Origin: Cornus controversa
Taxonomy: Eukaryota > Streptophyta > Magnoliopsida > Cornales > Cornaceae
Reading direction: 5' to 3'
Assembly: GCA_026545225.1 (NCBI GenBank)
Contig: CM048849.1
Location: 14,205,541-14,269,540, forward strand
DNA length: 64,000 bases
Below, one piece after another: positions 59,401-64,000 of the stretch; within the stretch, counting starts at the first letter, position 1, and every line of letters starts with the position of its first letter. The notes under the pieces are model-generated. The model worked only from the letters and a program-made list of their open reading frames with translations. It was not told the DNA's origin and did not search any database. The position numbers were made by a program, and so were the translations under genes.

Positions 59401-60846
59401 TTAAGTCAGATAGACGGGATCCGTCAAGTCGACGGACTCTACGTCTCTTCTTGGCACACATCCTTCCACACAATGCTTCAACCTTTGGCCATTTACTTTC
59501 ATCAAAGCAATTTCAAAGAATTGCTCATCCGGGAATGAGTCTCGAATAGGTAATGCATCGATCACCGGCTCAAACTCAATCCAAGATAAATGATCCGCAA
59601 CCACATTCTCCGTCCCCTTTTTGTCTTTTATCTCCAAGTCAAATTCTTGCAGTAATAAAATCCATCGAATAAGACGCGGTTTGGTTTCTTTCTTTGCCAA
59701 TAAGTGTCTCAATGATGCATGATCAGAGTAGATAACCACCTTGGACCCCAGTAAATACGAATGAAACTTGTCCAAAATAAACACTACAGCTAGAAGCTCT
59801 TTCTCTGTGGTTGTATAATTGAGTTGGGCATCAGAGAGAGTCTTACTAGCGTAATAGATGACATATGGCCGTTTCTCTACTCTTTGTCCCAACACTGCTC
59901 CCACTGCATAATCAGAGGCATCACATATGATTTCAAAAGGTAGAGCCCATTTTGGCGATTGCATAATTGGTGCAGAAGATAATAGAGATCGAAGTTTTTT
60001 AAAAGCTTGCACACAATCTTCATCAAAGATAAAGGGAACATCTTTAGATAACAAATGGCACAATGGTCGAGCCACTTTATTGAAATCCTTAATAAATCTT
60101 CTATAGAACCCAGCATGGCCTAAGAAAGATCGAACTTGCCTTACCGAAGTTAGATGAGGCAGAGTTGCAATTAGGTCGATCTTTGCTTTATCAACTTCAA
60201 TGCTCCTCTCTGAAACAATATGGCCTAATACAATACCCTCTTTTACCATGAAATGGCTCTTCTCCCAACTAAGTACCAAATTACGCTCTCGGCACCTTTG
60301 AAGCACAAGTGATAGATTGCTCAAACAGTGTTCAAAGGATGATCCAAAAACAGATAAGTCATCCATGAACACCTCCAAGAATTTTTTCACCATGTCAGAA
60401 AAGATGGCCATCATACACCTCTGGAATGTAGCCGGAGCATTACATAATCCAAAAGGCATACGACGATAAGCAAAAGTACCAAAGGGACAAGTGAAAGTGG
60501 TCTTTTCTTGATCTTCTAGATCCATAGCTACTTGGTTATAACCAGAGTAGCCATCCAGAAAGCAATAATAGCTCTGACCAGCTAACCTTTCAAGTATTTG
60601 ATCAATGAATGGAAGAGGGAAGTGATCCTTCCTTGTCATAGAATTGAGCTTTCTGTAATCAATGCAAACACGCCAACCTGTGGCAGTACGTTGTGGAACA
60701 AGCTCTCCCATAGAGTTAGGGACAATGGTAAGACCAGACTTCTTTGGAACCACTTGTGTCGGACTCACCCATGTGCTGTCAGAAATTGGATAAATGATTC
60801 CTGCATCAAGTAACTTGACAACCTCTTTCTTTACCACCTCTTTCAT
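59401..60846 (-). CDS. Element A reverse transcriptase–RNase H segment
   Basis: Fossil segment with a long open frame. Reverse transcriptase: [50 protein letters not shown] and FMDDLSVFG (the catalytic DD). RNase [27 protein letters not shown] and [11 protein letters not shown]. The [10 protein letters not shown]-type linker follows. These motifs and the primer site place it in the Athila group of Ty3 elements. Confidence 0.93.
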   Translation of the reverse strand: MKEVVKKEVVKLLDAGIIYPISDSTWVSPTQVVPKKSGLTIVPNSMGELVPQRTATGWRVCIDYRKLNSMTRKDHFPLPFIDQILERLAGQSYYCFLDGYSGYNQVAMDLEDQEKTTFTCPFGTFAYRRMPFGLCNAPATFQRCMMAIFSDMVKKFLEVFMDDLSVFGSSFEHCLSNLSLVLQRCRERNLVLSWEKSHFMVKEGIVLGHIVSERSIEVDKAKIDLIATLPHLTSVRQVRSFLGHAGFYRRFIKDFNKVARPLCHLLSKDVPFIFDEDCVQAFKKLRSLLSSAPIMQSPKWALPFEIICDASDYAVGAVLGQRVEKRPYVIYYASKTLSDAQLNYTTTEKELLAVVFILDKFHSYLLGSKVVIYSDHASLRHLLAKKETKPRLIRWILLLQEFDLEIKDKKGTENVVADHLSWIEFEPVIDALPIRDSFPDEQFFEIALMKVNGQRLKHCVEGCVPRRDVESVDLTDPVYLT

Positions 60847-60858
60847 GTTGGGGTTCAG

Positions 60859-61959
60859 TCACCTCTGTGCCTCTCTGGTTGGCTTACATCCTTCTTCCAG
60901 CTGAATTTTGTGCATGCAAATTGAGGGATCAATGCCCTTAAGATCAGCAACACTCCATCCAATTGCTTCACGATGTTGGTATAAAACCTCTACTAAGCTC
61001 TTCTCTTGAATATCTGTCAGATCAGAGGCAATTATAACAGGAAGAGTTTTCTGTGCCCCCAAAAATATATACTTTAATTTGTCAGGCAAAGGCTTCAACT
61101 CTAATTCTGGAGGGGACTCCAATGAAGGCACTAAGGGAGTGCTAGAGAGAGAAGGTAGTGGCTCAATTGGAATTCTCCAAGGTGGAGTATTCTGAATAGC
61201 ATCCACTTCCAGCATAGAATGCACTTCTTCGCACAACCCTTCATCATTAATTTTCTCAAAGTCATAAAGAGACTTACATACCTCTAGGGAGTTTCGAGAT
61301 ATAGAGGATGAAACAAATTCCTCCACACATTCATCAATATCATCCATGCAGAACACATCACTCTGATCTGGGGGGTGTTGGATAGCATTGAACACATTAA
61401 GCTTGACATTCATGTTGCCAAATGAAATATCCATGATCCCCGACTTACAATTTATGTAAGCATCAGCAGTAGCTAAGAAAGGTTGACCAAGGATCACTGG
61501 AATGTGCCTATTCGGATTGTGAACCGGCTCAGTGTCAAGTACAATGAAATCAACAGGAAAGTAGAACTTGTCCACTTTAATGAGCACATCTTCTATGATT
61601 TCTCGGAGCTGTTTTGTTGATCTGTCTACAAATTGCAATACCACTGAGGTAGGCTTCAATTCTCCCAAGCCCAATTGTAAGTAAACTGAATAGGGTAGCA
61701 AATTCACACTTGCACCCAAATCAAGAAGAGCTTTATCCACATGGTGCTCCCCAATAATGCATGAGATAGTTGGAGCACCAGGATCTTTGTACTTGGGAGG
61801 AGTACACTGCTGAATTATCGAACTTACTTGTTGTGGCAGCATCACTTTCTTTGGCACATGGCTTTTAGAACGCCTTTTCTGAGTGCACAAGTCCTTCAAG
61901 AATTTAGCATAAGGAGGAATTTGCTTGATGGCATCAAGGAGTGGCAAATTAATCTTCAC
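60859..61959 (-). CDS. Element A protease segment
   Basis: Fossil segment. ALLDLGASVNLLPYSVY is the aspartic protease motif in the DLGAS form usual for Athila. HIPVILGQPFLATADAYINC is the matching C-terminal flap and loop. The right part leads into reverse transcriptase (LKGIDPSICMHKIQLEEG). It lies directly between gag and reverse transcriptase. Confidence 0.9.
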   Translation of the reverse strand: MKINLPLLDAIKQIPPYAKFLKDLCTQKRRSKSHVPKKVMLPQQVSSIIQQCTPPKYKDPGAPTISCIIGEHHVDKALLDLGASVNLLPYSVYLQLGLGELKPTSVVLQFVDRSTKQLREIIEDVLIKVDKFYFPVDFIVLDTEPVHNPNRHIPVILGQPFLATADAYINCKSGIMDISFGNMNVKLNVFNAIQHPPDQSDVFCMDDIDECVEEFVSSSISRNSLEVCKSLYDFEKINDEGLCEEVHSMLEVDAIQNTPPWRIPIEPLPSLSSTPLVPSLESPPELELKPLPDKLKYIFLGAQKTLPVIIASDLTDIQEKSLVEVLYQHREAIGWSVADLKGIDPSICMHKIQLEEGCKPTREAQR

Positions 61960-62268
61960 TTATCGAAACACCTCCATCATGTCATGCAGCTTGTCCCCTT
62001 GCTTTCCCAATCTAGATGCTTCAAGGAAACGTTGTGGGAAAGGAGCCTTGGGCTCATAAGGAATTTCAGCACTTGGACTTGTGGTCATTTTTTCTTCTTC
62101 TTTCTTCTCACCCACCTTATTGTCAATTATTTTTCCACTTCTCAAAGTGGTAATAGCTTGGACTTGCTTATGGTCTGGGTTGCTTGTGGAAGCTTGCATC
62201 CCTCTTGGATTAGTAATTGGTTGACTAGGGAGCTTCCCTTCTTCTCTTCTACTCAATGAAGTAGCAAG

Positions 62269-63665
62269 CTATCCAAACTGAGATTCCAGTTTGGCATTGG
62301 ATTGAAAATGCGAGTGCACTAGCTGAACTGTAGATTGTACTGTTGCTGCAGTAGCTTGCACTGTCTCTATAAGAGAATCAAGCTTGTCAAATTTAGACAA
62401 GGTAAGAGTCAGCTTGTCTTCAATAGCAGAAATTCTTTGGGCCATAGGATTTTGTGTTTGATATTGTTGTTGAGGCACAAAAGTCCTAGGTTGATATGAT
62501 GGTTGCATTTTTGCCCCTTGATTACTGTAAGAAAAACCAGGATGATTCCTCCATGTGGGATTGTAAGTATTACCTCGTGGAGGATTCATTGGTTCAGTGA
62601 ACGTAGCTTGAACTTGCTCATGTTGAATATCAGAAAATTGCCCCACCGAAGGACAATTGCTCACATTATGCATAGGACTAGAGCAAAATTCACAAGGGCC
62701 TAGCAATGTAGAATTTGAAGCAGAAGGAGTTTGATTGGCAGCCATGATTGCTGCTACCTTCTGTGCAATTAAATCAATATCAGTTGGCATAGCTTCTGAA
62801 GCACCAACCTCAAAAATCCCATCAGTTTTCCTGGTAGTGGCAGGTCTGCTAGAACGAGTAGAGGACACATGTTGTAGAGAGTTGTCACTAAGATTTTCAA
62901 ATAAGGTCCATGCCCTTCTTCACTCTTCAATATAAAAGTACCTCCACATGACGCATCAACCATCTGTCTGTTGGCTTCTGTCAGCCCTTCATGAAAACTC
63001 TGCATTAGTTGCCACTTAGGAACTTGATGATGGGGACACTTCCTAAGAAGGTCCTTGAATCTTTCCCATGTCTCATAAAATTGTTCCCCCTCATGTTGGG
63101 AGAAACCAGTAATAGCACGTCCGAACTAATTGGTCTTCCCTATCGGAAAATACTTCTTGAGAAACTCATGTTGCATCTGAGTCCAAGTCGTGATAGAACC
63201 AGCCGGTAGAGAATTGAACCAATACTTTGCTTTGTCTTTCAGAGAGAATGGAAAAAGTCTCATTCTGAAAGCATCTTCAGAGAAGTTGTGAATTTTTGTA
63301 GTTGAGCACACTTCAATGAAGTCATCCAGATGCTTGTAAGGGTCTTCTTGAGTGAGCCCAAAATAAGATGGCAGCATCTGAATAATGTTGGACTTGATCT
63401 CATAATTCTGTGCTGTGACATTGGGCAGTTGAAAACCTGCTAGCGAGGTATATGTCTCAGGAACATAGTAGTCCCTAAGCAATCTAGCTCTTTCTCCATC
63501 AGCATTAGGAACAAGGTTGTTATTCCTTTCTTCTGCCATGTCTTCAATTATTTCTTCCTCTTGCACAATGGTATCAACAGGGATGCTCCTCTGTTGTCTG
63601 AGAGTACGTTCAGGTTCAGGATCAAGAGGTATCAAAGGATCAGCTACAGAACGACGACCTTGCAT
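62269..63665 (-). pseudogene. Element A gag
   Basis: Fossil. It starts MQGRRSVADPLIPLDPEPER and includes the gag core (DPYKHLDDFIEVC, FSLKDKAKYWFNSLP, TQMQHEFLKKYFP) and a CCHC zinc knuckle (CEFCSSPMHNVSNC). A coiled-coil-like tail (IEDKLTLTLSKFDKLDSLIE) follows. Broken in places. Confidence 0.88.
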
Positions 63666-63788
63666 ATATTAGCCAAAAGCACCTGAAAAGAAAACAAAAA
63701 TAAAATTAAAAATAAAATATAAAAATTTCCTAAACTAAAAATCCAATTAAAACTAATTCTGTAAAATCCAACCAATCAAATAGATAAT

Positions 63789-63805
63789 CCCCGGCAACGG
63801 CGCCA
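63789..63805 (-). other. Primer-binding site, Asp-tRNA type
   Basis: On the minus strand TGGCGCCGTTGCCGGGG lies six bases inside the LTR end (63811). This is the primer site typical of Athila-like elements. Confidence 0.9.
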
Positions 63806-63810
63806 AAAAT

Positions 63811-64000
63811 TGATTCGTGTGTGAGTGTGACTCAAAAAGTATATCAATTAAAATTTTCCACACTTCGCAATAGAACGAATTCCTTGCAGAATAGGGCTAT
63901 CGAAAGGGGTATCGTACCTCAAGGATTATGGTTTGATGAGTTGGAATACGGAATTAATTCTAATTAAATTTATAAGAAAATAATTCTGATTTTTAAACTA
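63811..64000 (-). mobile_element. Athila-like element A, 5' LTR (runs past the window)
   Basis: The first 190 bp are nearly identical to 50873–51065, the 3' LTR of the same element. The rest of this LTR, the right target duplication and the remainder of element B should lie beyond 64000. Confidence 0.9.

Larger units (their letters stand above)
52380..63810 (-). mobile_element. Athila-like element A, internal region
   Basis: Fossil. In element order it holds the primer site (63805–63789), gag (63665–62269), protease (61959–60859), reverse transcriptase and RNase H (60846–59401), a repeat-rich spacer, a third ORF (58613–54033, split by a solo LTR), about 1.6 kb of noncoding sequence, and the purine tract. 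No integrase domain is recognised among its parts. It has a handful of breaks but long stretches remain open, in keeping with its youth. Confidence 0.85.

Overview
The window is nuclear DNA of a flowering plant, almost certainly a core eudicot. The signs are AT-rich sequence, introns with GT/GC–AG borders, an F-box/FBA-type gene, a plant copper amine oxidase, and plant lineages of LTR retrotransposons (Athila-like and Tekay/Del-like Ty3 elements, a Ty1/copia piece and a TRIM). I cannot name the species. No intact host gene can be supported. The window is a retrotransposon-dominated region with two decayed host genes near its left end.

Left part (1–18.5 kb): a nonautonomous Mutator-like element (1286–2634); an F-box/FBA pseudogene on the minus strand (3085–4245) with an exact 57-bp in-frame duplication; a copia LTR/PBS/gag remnant (about 5.8–6.9 kb) abutting a Ty3-type LTR (6882–8938); a very clear TRIM (10949–11519) with 5-bp target duplications; and a copper amine oxidase pseudogene (17455–13820, minus) whose exons can still be traced. 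The amine oxidase has lost its cofactor-forming tyrosine, and its third intron carries a PIF/Harbinger-type MITE.

Middle part (18.5–30.5 kb): a short unrecognised ORF; a truncated MULE transposase gene (plus strand, about 19.26–21.56 kb); a block of decayed short repeats; the 5' end of an Athila-like element (LTR, PBS, gag start, 23164–25180); and a G-rich, internally repeated noncoding block.

Right part (30.5–64 kb) is a stack of LTR retrotransposons. A partial Athila-type LTR (30531–31683) joins a Tekay/Del-type array arranged as partial internal region – LTR – internal region – LTR (31684–44239). Next comes an Athila-like element on the minus strand (element B, LTR at 44617–45980). A second, younger Athila-like element (element A, 50873 to beyond 64000) sits inside B's integrase region. 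Inside A's third ORF sits a 3.3-kb solo LTR (54957–58254) flanked by an AAATA target duplication. This gives three nested layers.

The observations most worth following are: (i) a third ORF in the env-like position of both Athila-like copies, resembling the family usually labelled 'putative plant transposon protein'; (ii) arrays of short palindromes (TCGATCRATCGA-like or ATTACRATRYATCGTAAT-like) at similar places in several LTR elements; (iii) a TRIM whose LTR ends and primer site match those of the Tekay-like element; (iv) the stepwise-decayed amine oxidase. All retroelements are described here as fossils.
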